NCBI GenBank assembly: GCA_934086145.1
Contig: CAKOHV010000013.1
Span: 1 to 46,114, forward strand
DNA from: an uncultured Bacilli bacterium
Lineage (GTDB): Bacteria; Bacillota_I; Bacilli_A; RF39; UBA660
Direction: 5' to 3'
Length of the DNA: 46,114 nt
Below, piece by piece: positions 15,525 through 24,615 of the stretch; position 1 is the first letter of the stretch, and every line of letters starts with the position of its first letter. The notes below the pieces were generated by a model. That model made no database searches. It worked only from the letters and a program-made list of their open reading frames with translations, and was not told the DNA's origin. Made by a program: the position numbers and the translations under genes.

Positions 15525-18500
15525 AGTTCTTCACCGTCCTCTTCTTCTATATCAATATTTTCACCTGGAAATTCGATACTATCTAAATCATCTTCAAATT
15601 CGTCATCTTCGAATTCATCATCTTCATCGTAAGTCTCAGGTTCAGAAGGTGTATCTTCAATTAAAGTTTGATCAATTTCATTGATTGAAACACCATCTTC
15701 ATCTTCTTCATCTTTTTCTAAATCTTGGATATCTACTAATTCATCATTTTGATTTAGAATTTGAATGTCTAAGCCTAATGCTTGGAATTCTTTTAATAAT
15801 ACACGGAAGCTTTCTGGAACGCCAGCTTGATTTACAATCTTACCTTTAACAAGTGCTTCATAAACTTTAACACGACCAACAACGTCATCAGATTTAACAG
15901 TCAAGATTTCTTGTAGAACATGAGCAGCACCATAAGCATATAATGCCCAAACTTCCATTTCTCCGAATCTTTGACCACCGAATTGAGCTTTACCACCTAA
16001 TGGTTGTTGTGTTACTAATGAGTAAGGTCCAGTTGAACGAGCATGTAATTTATCATCAACCATGTGGTGTAATTTGATCATGTACATGACACCAACAGAT
16101 ACTCTATTTTCAAATGGTTCACCAGTACGACCATTGTAAAGGATTGTTTTACCATCTGGGTCCATGCCAGCTTCTTTCATTTCTTCTTGTAGGTCTTCCA
16201 TAGTAGCTCCATCAAAGACTGGAGTAGCATAATGAACACCTAGTTTTTTACCAGCCATACCTAAATGTAATTCTAGGATTTGACCGATGTTCATACGTGA
16301 TGGTACACCTTGTGGATTTAAGACAATATCAACAGGAGTTCCATCTGGTAAGTAAGGCATATCTTCTTCTGGAAGAATTAATGAAATAACACCTTTATTT
16401 CCGTGACGGCCTGACATTTTGTCACCGACTTGAATTTTACGTTTTTGAATAATGTATACACGAATAACTTTTGAAACACCAGCAGGAAGTTCATCAGAGT
16501 TTTCTTTAGTATAAACTTTTACATCATGAACAATTCCGCCTGCTCCGTGGTCTACCTTTAAGGAAGTATCACGAACTTCTCTTGTTTTTTCACCAAAGAT
16601 AGCATGTAATAATTTTTCTTCGCTAGTTAGTTCTTGAACACCTTTTGGAGTAACTTTTCCGACTAGGATATCACCGTCTTTAACTTCAGTACCAATTCTA
16701 ACGATACCATTAGCATCAAGATTTTTACGAGCTTCTTCACCAACATTTGGAATATCTCTTGTAATTTCTTCTGGTCCTAATTTAGTATCACGGCAATCGA
16801 TATCGTAGTGTTCAATGTGTAACGATGTATAAACATCTTCTTTTACTAATCTTTCATTTAAAACAACAGCATCTTCATAGTTATAACCATTGCATGTCAT
16901 GAAAGCGATTGTCATATTTTTACCTAAAGCTAATTCACCACGATCAGTTGAAGGTCCATCAGCAATAACTTCACCAACGTGTACTTTGTCACCCTTCTTA
17001 ACTAATGGATGATGGTTTACGTTAGAAGCGTCATTACTTCTTTCGAAATTAGCTAAGTAATATGTATCTGTTGCTTTAGCATTTTTAACAATTATTTTTT
17101 TACCATCAGCGTATTCAACAACACCGTCAGCTTTACAAATAATAGTTGATCCTGAATCACGAGCAGCAATATATTCCATACCAGTTCCAACAATAGGAGC
17201 TTCAGTAGTTAATAATGGAACAGCTTGACGTTGCATGTTGGCACCCATCAAAGCACGAGTTGCATCATCATGTTCTAGGAATGGAATACAACTAGTTGTA
17301 ATAGATACAATTTGGTTTGGTGCGACATCAACAAAGTCGACTTTTTCTTTAGCTATCATGACAGTATCGCCATTTAAACGAGCAATAACTTTATCATCAA
17401 CGATTTTATTGTCATCATCAATATTTAAAGTTGCTTGAGAAATATAGTAGTCAGCTTCTTCATCAGCAGTTAAATAAACGATTTCATCAGTTAATTTTGT
17501 ATCAATAACTTTACGATATGGAGTCATAATGAAACCATATTCATTAATTTTAGCATAAGATGCTAAAGATGTAATAAGTCCAATATTTTGTCCTTCTGGA
17601 GATTCGATTGGACAAATACGACCATAGTGGCTTGGGTTAACGTCACGCACTTCCATTCCAGCACGTTCACGAGATAATCCTCCTGGCCCTAAGCAAGATA
17701 AACGACGTTTGTCAGTTAATTCTGCAATTGGGTTGATTTGGTCCATGAATTTTGATAATTGGGAACTACCAAAGAATTCTTTTAAGCAAGCTGTTACAGG
17801 ACGAATGTTGATAAGTGTTTTTGGTGTTACAGCATCAAGTTCTTGAGTAGTCATTCTTTCTCTAATTACTCTTTCCATACGAGACATACCAACACGGAAT
17901 TGAGTTTGGATTAATTCGCCTACTTGACGAACACGTCTGTTTCCTAAATGGTCGATTTCATCATCAGTACCAATTCCATATTGTAGATTTAGGTAGTATG
18001 AAATAGAAGCATAGATATCAGAAATTGTTAAACGACGTGAATCAATTGATTGATCATTACCGATAACTTTATGAATTTTTGTTTCATCATCTTTGTCATA
18101 AACAAGAACTTCTTGAACTTTGTTATATTCGTCAAGTTCTTCATTTATTCTAACTTCTTTTAAGCCGTAACCATTTTCAAATAATGGACGGATTTGTTCT
18201 AAGATAGCTTTAGTTATAATGGTTCCTTCTGGAACGACAACTTCTTGACCATCTTTAATGTCTTGGGCTATTTTTTGTCCTAATAGTCTATCTAAGACAT
18301 TTAATTTCTTGTTAAATTTGTAACGACCAACTTTTTGTAAGTCATAACGGAATTTATCAAAGAAACGAGTAATTAATTGGTTTTTAGCTGAGTCTAATGT
18401 TGCCGGTTCACCTGGTCTTAATTTTTCATAAATTTCAATTAAAGCTTCATCAGTGTTTTTAGTACTATCTTTTTCTAAAGTATTTAAAAGATATTGATCT

Positions 18501-19138
18501 TCACCAAAGGTTTCTAGGATTTCTTCATTTGAAGATAAACCTAAAGCTCTTAAGAAAGCTGTAATTGTAACTTTACGAGTTCTATCGATTCTTACGTAAT
18601 AGATGTCTCTTGCATCTAATTCGTATTCTAACCAAGTTCCTTTATTTGGAATTATTTCGCCAGATACGATTTTACGACCGTTCTTATCTATTTCTTTTTT
18701 GAAATAAACAGATGGACTTCTTACTAGTTGAGAAACAATTACACGTTCAGCTCCATTTATGATAAATGTTCCAGCTTCAGTCATTAAAGGTAAATCTCCC
18801 AAGAAAATTTCTTGTTCTTTTACTTCACCTGTTTCATGTATAAAAACACGTGCTTGTACTTTTAATGGTGCAGCATAGTTTACCATACGTTCTTTTGCTT
18901 CTTTAACTGAGTATCTTGGTTCTTCAAAGTAATAATCTCCTAATTCTAAAGAGATATTACCAGTGAAACTTTCTACAGGGAATAAATCTTCAAATACTTC
19001 TTTTATTCCCACCTCTAGAAATCTTTGATATGATTTCTTTTGAATTTCTAATAAATCTGTCAATGCTAAGGTGTTTTTGATTTTAGAGAATGTTCTTCTT
19101 TCTCTGTGGTCACCAAATTTTTCTACTTTGTATGCCAT
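15521..19138 (-). CDS. rpoB: DNA-directed RNA polymerase subunit beta
   Basis: Core subunit of RNA polymerase, about 1205 residues. Conserved blocks include NRRVRQVGEL, LGPGGLSRERAGMEVRDVNP, IESPEGQNIGLI, GDKMSGRHGNKGVIS and QPLGGKAQFGGQRFGEMEVWA. Instead of a lineage domain the C-terminus has a tail of about 60 residues rich in Asp and Glu. In the rifampicin pocket (residues 457-483) Lys463 and Asp476 stand at E. coli positions 513 and 526. Start ATG 19138 (MAYKVEKFG) is chosen for GGGGTGA upstream; longer in-frame starts lie in the promoter region. Confidence 0.98.
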   Translation of the reverse strand: MAYKVEKFGDHRERRTFSKIKNTLALTDLLEIQKKSYQRFLEVGIKEVFEDLFPVESFTGNISLELGDYYFEEPRYSVKEAKERMVNYAAPLKVQARVFIHETGEVKEQEIFLGDLPLMTEAGTFIINGAERVIVSQLVRSPSVYFKKEIDKNGRKIVSGEIIPNKGTWLEYELDARDIYYVRIDRTRKVTITAFLRALGLSSNEEILETFGEDQYLLNTLEKDSTKNTDEALIEIYEKLRPGEPATLDSAKNQLITRFFDKFRYDLQKVGRYKFNKKLNVLDRLLGQKIAQDIKDGQEVVVPEGTIITKAILEQIRPLFENGYGLKEVRINEELDEYNKVQEVLVYDKDDETKIHKVIGNDQSIDSRRLTISDIYASISYYLNLQYGIGTDDEIDHLGNRRVRQVGELIQTQFRVGMSRMERVIRERMTTQELDAVTPKTLINIRPVTACLKEFFGSSQLSKFMDQINPIAELTDKRRLSCLGPGGLSRERAGMEVRDVNPSHYGRICPIESPEGQNIGLITSLASYAKINEYGFIMTPYRKVIDTKLTDEIVYLTADEEADYYISQATLNIDDDNKIVDDKVIARLNGDTVMIAKEKVDFVDVAPNQIVSITTSCIPFLEHDDATRALMGANMQRQAVPLLTTEAPIVGTGMEYIAARDSGSTIICKADGVVEYADGKKIIVKNAKATDTYYLANFERSNDASNVNHHPLVKKGDKVHVGEVIADGPSTDRGELALGKNMTIAFMTCNGYNYEDAVVLNERLVKEDVYTSLHIEHYDIDCRDTKLGPEEITRDIPNVGEEARKNLDANGIVRIGTEVKDGDILVGKVTPKGVQELTSEEKLLHAIFGEKTREVRDTSLKVDHGAGGIVHDVKVYTKENSDELPAGVSKVIRVYIIQKRKIQVGDKMSGRHGNKGVISLILPEEDMPYLPDGTPVDIVLNPQGVPSRMNIGQILELHLGMAGKKLGVHYATPVFDGATMEDLQEEMKEAGMDPDGKTILYNGRTGEPFENRVSVGVMYMIKLHHMVDDKLHARSTGPYSLVTQQPLGGKAQFGGQRFGEMEVWALYAYGAAHVLQEILTVKSDDVVGRVKVYEALVKGKIVNQAGVPESFRVLLKEFQALGLDIQILNQNDELVDIQDLEKDEEDEDGVSINEIDQTLIEDTPSEPETYDEDDEFEDDEFEDDLDSIEFPGENIDIEEEDGEEL

Positions 19139-19207
19139 TTGTGTTTCACCCCTATACCTATTTTTTAGTGTTGTTTCGAAGAAAAAACAATACGTCACCA
19201 ATTTATA

Positions 19208-19236
19208 ATTGTATATGATGTAAAGTTTCTTGTCAA
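19208..19236 (-). promoter_or_regulatory. Promoter directly in front of rpoB
   Basis: Minus-strand TTGACA (19231-19236), 17 bp, TACAAT (19208-19213). The -35 contains the TGA stop of the upstream methyltransferase. The predicted leader is about 60 bases. Confidence 0.8.
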
Positions 19237-19847
19237 CTTTTTTTAGCCTTTTTTTGGGCCTTTATTATATAAAAGCCTTTGTTTTTTGTGACTATTTCGC
19301 AATCATAGTAATTTTCAAGGTGCTCCTTAGTGCTTTTAGCACCTTGATTTTTTCTGATTACGCACCATAATTCTCCATCGTCACTTAAGTATTTTTGAGC
19401 ATCATCTAGTATTTTATATACTACGCTCTTACCCGCTCGAATTGGAGGATTAGTGATTATTAAATCAAACTTTCCATCAATATTTTTATAAGTATCGCTA
19501 TTAATAATTTGAACGTTAGCTTTGTTTAATTGAGCATTTTTTTGAGCTAAATGAAGAGCACGATCGTTAACATCGCACATGGTTACTTCATAGTCTAAAA
19601 TTTTAGCTACAGATATACCAATAAGACCATAGCCACAACCAACATCTAAAGCCTTTTTAGGTTCGCCATCATTCAGTTTTTTGTAAGTAAATAAAGTATC
19701 TAATAATAGATTGCTACCATAATCTATTTTATCTTTTGAAAAAACGCCATTATCGCTATAAAAAGTAAACTCATGCCCTCTAGTTTTATAGATAATAGTT
19801 CGCAACTCACTTTTTAAATTGGGATTGTTAGTAAAATAATGTTCCAA
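19233..19847 (-). CDS. ybxB: RsmC-like class I methyltransferase (YbxB family)
   Basis: SAM-dependent methyltransferase of the RsmC/RlmG type, expected to act on rRNA. Motif I is ALDVGCGYGLIGIS, and the catalytic DLIITNPPIRAGK fits N6- or N2-amino methylation. It is directly upstream of rpoB, as ybxB is in Bacillus. The start is a choice: TTG 19847 has GGTGA upstream and gives EHYFTNNPNLKSE right after the start, as in relatives; an earlier in-frame TTG at 19877 would lie within 10 bases of the predicted transcript start and lacks a ribosome binding site. The length from TTG 19847 is 204 residues. Confidence 0.85.
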   Translation of the reverse strand: MEHYFTNNPNLKSELRTIIYKTRGHEFTFYSDNGVFSKDKIDYGSNLLLDTLFTYKKLNDGEPKKALDVGCGYGLIGISVAKILDYEVTMCDVNDRALHLAQKNAQLNKANVQIINSDTYKNIDGKFDLIITNPPIRAGKSVVYKILDDAQKYLSDDGELWCVIRKNQGAKSTKEHLENYYDCEIVTKNKGFYIIKAQKKAKKS

Positions 19848-19889
19848 AAAATCACCATATTTCTTTTTTTTCGACAATAATATGAATAT

Positions 19890-19918
19890 ATTATATTTAA
19901 TTTTATTGGTAAAGTCAA
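19890..19918 (-). promoter_or_regulatory. Promoter of ybxB-rpoB-rpoC
   Basis: Minus-strand TTGACT (19913-19918), 17 bp, TATAAT (19890-19895). Its position supports the TTG start at 19847. Confidence 0.75.
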
Positions 19919-20017
19919 TAAAAGTAGCATTATTTTAATGCAAAGTTTCTAAAAAAGCAACAAGAATTTTTATATTTTTACTTTTTCTTTACTATTAACT
20001 AATAAATTTTTTATTTC

Positions 20018-20046
20018 ATAAAAAAAACTAAGATTATCTTAGTTTT
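20018..20046 (-). terminator. Intrinsic terminator overlapping the hydrolase stop codon
   Basis: Ten-base stem AAAACTAAGA / TCTTAGTTTT with a three-base loop, then a T/A-rich tail in minus-strand transcripts. The stem includes part of the TAA stop. It separates this gene from ybxB. Confidence 0.85.
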
Positions 20047-20974
20047 AAGCAAATGGATTTGTATTATTAATAATGTTGATATAGTTATTAATTTTACCCG
20101 TCCAAGAGTCACTTGGACTTCCAACATGACCGCTAACATAGATTGAGGATAAAGCGTATACTGATGATGGCGTTGAAACATCAATTTGATATCTTTCGCC
20201 CATATTGTTTAGTGAAACAACAAAACCGATTACGCCGGCTTCTAAAGTAGGATATTGTAACCAACCAGCATATCCTCTTTGACCACCAATGTTATTACTT
20301 ATAGAAAATAAGCCACTTGTCATGCGACCGCTTTCTTCATAGACGATAGCTAAGGCTAAAGTTTTATCAACGTTATAAATTTCACACATTTTAGCTAAAA
20401 ATTGTTCGAAAGTTAAGCCATTATCTAACAGAATGTGGCCGGATTCGTTATATCTTCTTATGTTACTAACCTCTTCACTAGCACGAATTTCAGGAATGGA
20501 GTAACCAAATTTTTCAGGGTAGCGATATAATTCTCTAACAAATTCAACAGCACCAGCTTCCGCATTGATATAAGGTCCAAAAAATGAACGAATATTGGAA
20601 GGGGCAATAATAAATGTTTGTTTATATAATTCGTCTTCATAATTATTAGTTAAAGAACGAGCTATTTCAACAACTTTTGCAACATTTAATTTAAATTTAG
20701 TAGCATAAAAAATTATTGTATTATCAAGTTTTCGTTTATTAATGTTTTTTGAAAGGTCGGTTACAAAAGTATTTTGGCTCAAAAAGCCAGGATTATCATC
20801 ATTTTCATTTATAAGATTTTCAGAACTCACCTCGGGAGTTGTTACAACTTGAGCTAAGGAATTAGTTTTATTTATAATAGCGATAATCGCAAAAACAGCG
20901 ATTAGGACAGCAACAGGAAAGCTTATCATAACCCATTTACGTAATTTTCGCTTAGTTTTTTTTGTGTCTTGCAT
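20045..20974 (-). CDS. Membrane-anchored glucosaminidase/transglycosylase-like cell wall hydrolase
   Basis: Peptidoglycan-cleaving enzyme of the lysozyme-like superfamily, 309 residues. An N-terminal anchor follows a very basic start (TKKTKRKLRKW, then membrane segment 14-34). A spacer runs to about residue 80. The catalytic domain is C-terminal: LALAIVYEESGRMTSGLFS with the candidate acid Glu213 or Glu214, followed by NNIGGQRGYAGWLQYPTLEAGVIGFV, the pattern of Bacillus-type N-acetylglucosaminidases. AAGGAG precedes the ATG. It shows the cell has a peptidoglycan wall, unlike true Mollicutes. Bond specificity cannot be read from sequence. Confidence 0.85.
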   Translation of the reverse strand: MQDTKKTKRKLRKWVMISFPVAVLIAVFAIIAIINKTNSLAQVVTTPEVSSENLINENDDNPGFLSQNTFVTDLSKNINKRKLDNTIIFYATKFKLNVAKVVEIARSLTNNYEDELYKQTFIIAPSNIRSFFGPYINAEAGAVEFVRELYRYPEKFGYSIPEIRASEEVSNIRRYNESGHILLDNGLTFEQFLAKMCEIYNVDKTLALAIVYEESGRMTSGLFSISNNIGGQRGYAGWLQYPTLEAGVIGFVVSLNNMGERYQIDVSTPSSVYALSSIYVSGHVGSPSDSWTGKINNYINIINNTNPFA

Positions 20975-21000
20975 ACAAAATTCTCCTTTGTATGTCTATA

Positions 21001-21029
21001 ATTTTACTTTATATTTTATTCTAAGTCAA
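21001..21029 (-). promoter_or_regulatory. Promoter of the wall hydrolase gene
   Basis: Minus-strand TTGACT (21024-21029), 17 bp, TAAAAT (21001-21006). A perfect 14-base palindrome GTGTTAATTAACAC lies upstream at 21057-21070 and could be an operator. Confidence 0.65.
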
Positions 21030-21096
21030 ATAACAAAAAAATATACGCTTTTTTGGGTGTTAATTAACACTTATTTTGACGTACATTTTTTTGCTC

Positions 21097-21762
21097 TTAG
21101 AAGAAAGTAATTGATGATTCATCAGTCATTCTTTTTAAATTAAAATTAATTAATTTAAAAAGAGTAAATATAAAAAGATCAATGAAACTCAGAAAATAAA
21201 GAACTTTATTATTAAAAATAATAGCTAAAAAAGGCAGAATAACTAGAAAAAATGAGAAGATTATTTGATTTTTGTTATCTAAAATTAGCAAAGCACATAA
21301 CCAAGTACTTATTATGGTAAAAAGAAAATCGTTGATAAAGTTAGAAAGAAAATTTATCTGCGTATTTAAGGTGATATAACTTAGATACCATAAAATAAAA
21401 TTAGTAAAAATTCTATATAAGAGGAGTAAGATGATACTATAACTTATCTTAGATATAAAAAAACGATAACGATGTTCTCTAAGAAGAATTTCATTTCTCA
21501 TACTTTGAAGGTCAAAATTGATAAATTTATAAGTGGTCAAAAAGATAAAAGATAAGTTATATATTTTAAATAAGAAAGCTAAGTTATCAAATTTAAATAA
21601 AGTTTGGTAGCCAAGCACCGTTTGGTAAAGATAATTTTTATCAAGATTTTTATTGTCTAGTAAGAATAGATAAAGGGTTACTAAAATTGCCATAAACAAG
21701 AAAAAAATTTTTAAATTATCTAAGAAACTCTTTTTCATCAAAACAAATTGATATTTTCTCAT
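21097..21762 (-). CDS. Integral membrane protein of the ABC export cluster (second permease-like)
   Basis: 221 residues with about six membrane segments (FLFMAILVTLYLFLL, FLTTYKFINF, YSIILLLLYRIFTNFILW and others), no catalytic motif. The start overlaps the stop of the preceding membrane gene (ATGA), so they are translated together. The shape resembles ABC-2-type permease halves. It is the last gene of the cluster; no clear terminator follows. No family is recognised from sequence. Confidence 0.7.
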   Translation of the reverse strand: MRKYQFVLMKKSFLDNLKIFFLFMAILVTLYLFLLDNKNLDKNYLYQTVLGYQTLFKFDNLAFLFKIYNLSFIFLTTYKFINFDLQSMRNEILLREHRYRFFISKISYSIILLLLYRIFTNFILWYLSYITLNTQINFLSNFINDFLFTIISTWLCALLILDNKNQIIFSFFLVILPFLAIIFNNKVLYFLSFIDLFIFTLFKLINFNLKRMTDESSITFF

Positions 21763-22487
21763 AACAAATCTATCCTTTTCTCTATTAAATAATTAATAAA
21801 ATATAATATAGATAACTGTATGCAAAATGCCAAGCTAAATAGCAATACATTAGAAAATCCTATATTATTATCAAAATATGAGGTAAAAAAAAGTGGAAAT
21901 TCCTTAAGTGAATTTATTTCAGATAGAGTCCTCGAAACATCGCCAAAGAAAATCATACTACAAATGCCAAAGTAAACTGCAAACATAATCTTTTTATTAT
22001 ATGTGTATAAGTTGGCAACAATTTTTGTTAAAATATCTAAAATCAAAAATATTCTTAAAAATTGAAATGGAATAGTGACAAAATAGCTAACATTAAGTAC
22101 TGGATTAAATATTTCTTTGACTTTTCCAAAACTCATAAAAAATATAACAGATATCAGCAGACATATGTACATCAAAAATATTATTTCGTTTATAGTAGTA
22201 AATTGCTTAAATAAATTCTTTTTACATTCGTTTTTTCCCTTAAAGCGACTTATAAACATATATTCATCATTAAACATTGTATAATATTTGATAGCATTAA
22301 AAACGAATATGCTAAATATTATCACATTTATTACACCACTTGACGAAATATATTCTATATTGAAGAGTGCATCTTTTGTTGTTATAGTTCCATATGTAAC
22401 AATAATACTCGCAAATAAAAGAATGCAAAAATAAACTTTAAATATCGAATTTTCAAGGAAATATTTTCGATATTTAAAGTAAAACAT
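21759..22487 (-). CDS. Integral membrane protein of the ABC export cluster (permease-like)
   Basis: About 242 residues from ATG 22487 (MFYFKYRKYFLEN), with around six membrane segments (VYFCILLFASIIVTYG, GVINVIIFSIFVFNA, IIFLMYICLLISVIFF, IPFQFLRIFLILDIL). A longer frame starts inside the ATPase gene at 22547 but has no better ribosome binding site, so the start is uncertain. It follows the ATPase by 15 bp. It is likely one half of an ABC-2-type membrane complex with its neighbour. Confidence 0.65.
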   Translation of the reverse strand: MFYFKYRKYFLENSIFKVYFCILLFASIIVTYGTITTKDALFNIEYISSSGVINVIIFSIFVFNAIKYYTMFNDEYMFISRFKGKNECKKNLFKQFTTINEIIFLMYICLLISVIFFMSFGKVKEIFNPVLNVSYFVTIPFQFLRIFLILDILTKIVANLYTYNKKIMFAVYFGICSMIFFGDVSRTLSEINSLKEFPLFFTSYFDNNIGFSNVLLFSLAFCIQLSILYFINYLIEKRIDLL

Positions 22488-22501
22488 AGGGCGTCGACTA
22501 G

Positions 22502-23131
22502 TCACTCTGCAACTCGACCATTTTCCATGACATATGTAACATCGCAAAGAGAAGATATTTCTTCTTTAATGTGACTAGTGACAATTATAAGAACATTTTG
22601 TTGTTTTAGTGATAATAGTTCGTGAATAATTACTTGTTTAGTTTTTTCTTCAATACCATTAAATGGCTCGTCAAGGATAATCACTTGAGGTTTTTCCATA
22701 AGAACACTAATAATACCTAATTTTTGTTTTGTACCTAGTGAGTATTCTGAATACTTTTGGTCTTTAATATCGAGCATACCCATTTTTTCAAGGTAATTTA
22801 AAATGGTTTCATCAGTTATTTTATTTTGAATTTCAGCTAATAATTGTAAGTTTTCAAAGCCGCTAATATTAGGAATAAAAGATGGTCCTTCAATGATTGC
22901 TCGTAAGGAAGGCGGAAATTCTTTGTCATTACTATAATCGTGACCATCAAATAATACGGCGCCTTCAGTTGGCTTAAAAAAGCCGCAAATTATTTTTAAT
23001 AAAATACTTTTACCAGAACCATTATGCCCAATTAAACCATAAATTTGACCGCTCTCAAAAGTTAGGTTAATTTGTTCAAGGACTTTCTTTTTAGCAAAAG
23101 ACTTGGAAACATTTTTTATTTCTATTTTCAT
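22502..23131 (-). CDS. ABC transporter ATP-binding protein
   Basis: Short ATPase (209 residues) typical of bacteriocin, lantibiotic-immunity and ABC-2 transporters. Walker A GHNGSGKS near residue 34, Q-loop, signature YSLGTKQKLGI (a variant of LSGGQ), Walker B VIILDEPFNGIEE and switch histidine in VTSHIKEE. The ATG overlaps the stop of the upstream membrane gene. It supplies energy to the membrane proteins on either side. The substrate is not shown by sequence; the adjacent secreted protein is the best candidate. Confidence 0.93.
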   Translation of the reverse strand: MKIEIKNVSKSFAKKKVLEQINLTFESGQIYGLIGHNGSGKSILLKIICGFFKPTEGAVLFDGHDYSNDKEFPPSLRAIIEGPSFIPNISGFENLQLLAEIQNKITDETILNYLEKMGMLDIKDQKYSEYSLGTKQKLGIISVLMEKPQVIILDEPFNGIEEKTKQVIIHELLSLKQQNVLIIVTSHIKEEISSLCDVTYVMENGRVAE

Positions 23132-24081
23132 AAATTTTCTTTCTCCTTTGGACTTTTATCACAATCAATAAATAACTTTTCTTTATTTTTATACACCAGG
23201 TAAGCAATAAGACCACTTGATAGACTTAAAAAGCCAGTAAATATTAAGGAAGTCAAGTATGAGTTAAGCCCTCTAAATTTATAATAGTTTAATAAGTCGT
23301 AATGATAAAATGGTACTTTAATAAATATTAATAAAATATTATTAAAAGCAACTTCAATTAGTAAGTCGAGGCCGATAAAAATTAAGAAAGACTCAATTAA
23401 AACAACCAGTATATTTTGATTTTTTCGAGCTACTATTAAACCAATATTTACAAGAAACAAGGTATAAAGATAAATATTTAAAAGATATGTAATTAAAAAT
23501 GTAAATGGTGAAGTTTTAAAGCACAAATCATCTAAACCATTATCAAAAATAAAATTGTAGCTATTATCGAAGTGACCAGAAACGAGATAACTTATTATAA
23601 ATGCAATTAAGCAAATTAAAGGTATAAACCAACTATAACGATAGGCTTTTCTAAACAATTTTCTAAGCATAGTATTATAAGATTCACGATTACAATAAAA
23701 TTTAATAATTTTACTTTTTAAGAAATGACATATCGGTAACAAAGATGGTAATATTACTAGGAAAATTGTTCCATAAACTAACAAAGTTAGATGTTCATTG
23801 TCCATTATATTAACAAAAAGATTTATCGTACTTGGTTTTAGATGTTTCAATTTAGAATAATTAAGACAATTTTCGGCAACCGAAGCTTTATAATCCGCTA
23901 AGCGCTCGGCTGGGACTTGGTCAAAAGGAAAATCATTATTAACACATTTAGTTTGTTCTTGTTCTAAGATTTCCGTTTCATAATTAAACTCTTTTACTTC
24001 ATCGAGGATAGCTAAACTAAAAGAAACGATGAAGATTAGGCAAGTAATAATAAATAGAAAATTTTTTTTGATTATTTTCAT
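23128..24081 (-). CDS. Integral membrane protein next to the secreted protein
   Basis: 317 residues. Membrane segment at about 8-26, then an outside domain of about 70 residues with two cysteines (TKCVNNDFPFD, ENCLNYSK), then about five more membrane segments. The layout is like ABC-2-type permeases with an extracytoplasmic loop. GGGTG precedes the ATG; it starts 14 bp after the secreted protein gene and overlaps the ATPase gene. The two loop cysteines may form a disulfide (inference). Confidence 0.7.
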   Translation of the reverse strand: MKIIKKNFLFIITCLIFIVSFSLAILDEVKEFNYETEILEQEQTKCVNNDFPFDQVPAERLADYKASVAENCLNYSKLKHLKPSTINLFVNIMDNEHLTLLVYGTIFLVILPSLLPICHFLKSKIIKFYCNRESYNTMLRKLFRKAYRYSWFIPLICLIAFIISYLVSGHFDNSYNFIFDNGLDDLCFKTSPFTFLITYLLNIYLYTLFLVNIGLIVARKNQNILVVLIESFLIFIGLDLLIEVAFNNILLIFIKVPFYHYDLLNYYKFRGLNSYLTSLIFTGFLSLSSGLIAYLVYKNKEKLFIDCDKSPKEKENL

Positions 24082-24095
24082 AACAACACCCTACT

Positions 24096-24515
24096 CTAAT
24101 CATTAATATACCATATTCCACTATGGCTTGTTTTTAAAGCTGAGAAATCATATCTACGTAAAGTCAAATAGTAATCATTTGGTGATGAAAAAGAAGTAGG
24201 ATTTTTTAACGTTTTAGTTTCTCCTGGCTTCATATGGTTTTCTGTTGTAAAATCCCCTTTAGAAACCGTATAAATTCTTACCGCCACTTGGCAATTTGAA
24301 CAATTTTGACTAAGAACAGTGTTTGCATAATTATTTTTGTAACGTTGAGCTGTCCAAGTTGTTTTAGTTTTATTGCTTGTCTTTACTGATTGATTGTTTT
24401 CTGGTAATTCAACTACTACTCCAACTTGACTCGGACTAGGATATGCTATAGATAAAGTAGATGACAAGATAAGAGACAAAACCATTAAGCCAAAGGCTAT
24501 TTTTAAGTATTTCAT
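24096..24515 (-). CDS. Small secreted protein with CxxC, possible bacteriocin-like product
   Basis: 139 residues. A clear signal peptide (MKYLKIAFGLMVLSLILSST) with likely cleavage after LSIA at residue 24 leaves about 115 residues, beta-rich, with Cys72 and Cys75 (NCSNCQV) and a Trp near the end (GIWYIND). AAGGAGA precedes the ATG. It is the first gene before an ABC ATPase and three membrane proteins, an arrangement known for secreted peptides with dedicated export or immunity systems. The C-terminus loosely recalls the DUF2712 family of secreted proteins, but I cannot confirm it. A cell-surface sensor or wall protein is also possible. Confidence 0.6.
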   Translation of the reverse strand: MKYLKIAFGLMVLSLILSSTLSIAYPSPSQVGVVVELPENNQSVKTSNKTKTTWTAQRYKNNYANTVLSQNCSNCQVAVRIYTVSKGDFTTENHMKPGETKTLKNPTSFSSPNDYYLTLRRYDFSALKTSHSGIWYIND

Positions 24516-24584
24516 TTTATTCTCCTTTCTAAGTAAGCAAATAAACATATGCATATACGTAAGCTGCATTGTCTCACTATTTAT

Positions 24585-24615
24585 ATAATACCACATTCTA
24601 GGTAAAATGGTACAA
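24585..24615 (-). promoter_or_regulatory. Extended -10 promoter of the secreted-protein ABC cluster
   Basis: Minus-strand TGGTATTAT; TTGTAC lies 19 bp upstream as a possible -35. It gives a leader of about 60 bases before the secreted-protein gene. Confidence 0.4.

Noticed and set aside
21097..24081. Ordinary nutrient ABC importer
   Set aside because: There is no solute-binding lipoprotein and no importer-type permease loop. The ATPase is short with an atypical signature, and the cluster starts with a secreted protein.
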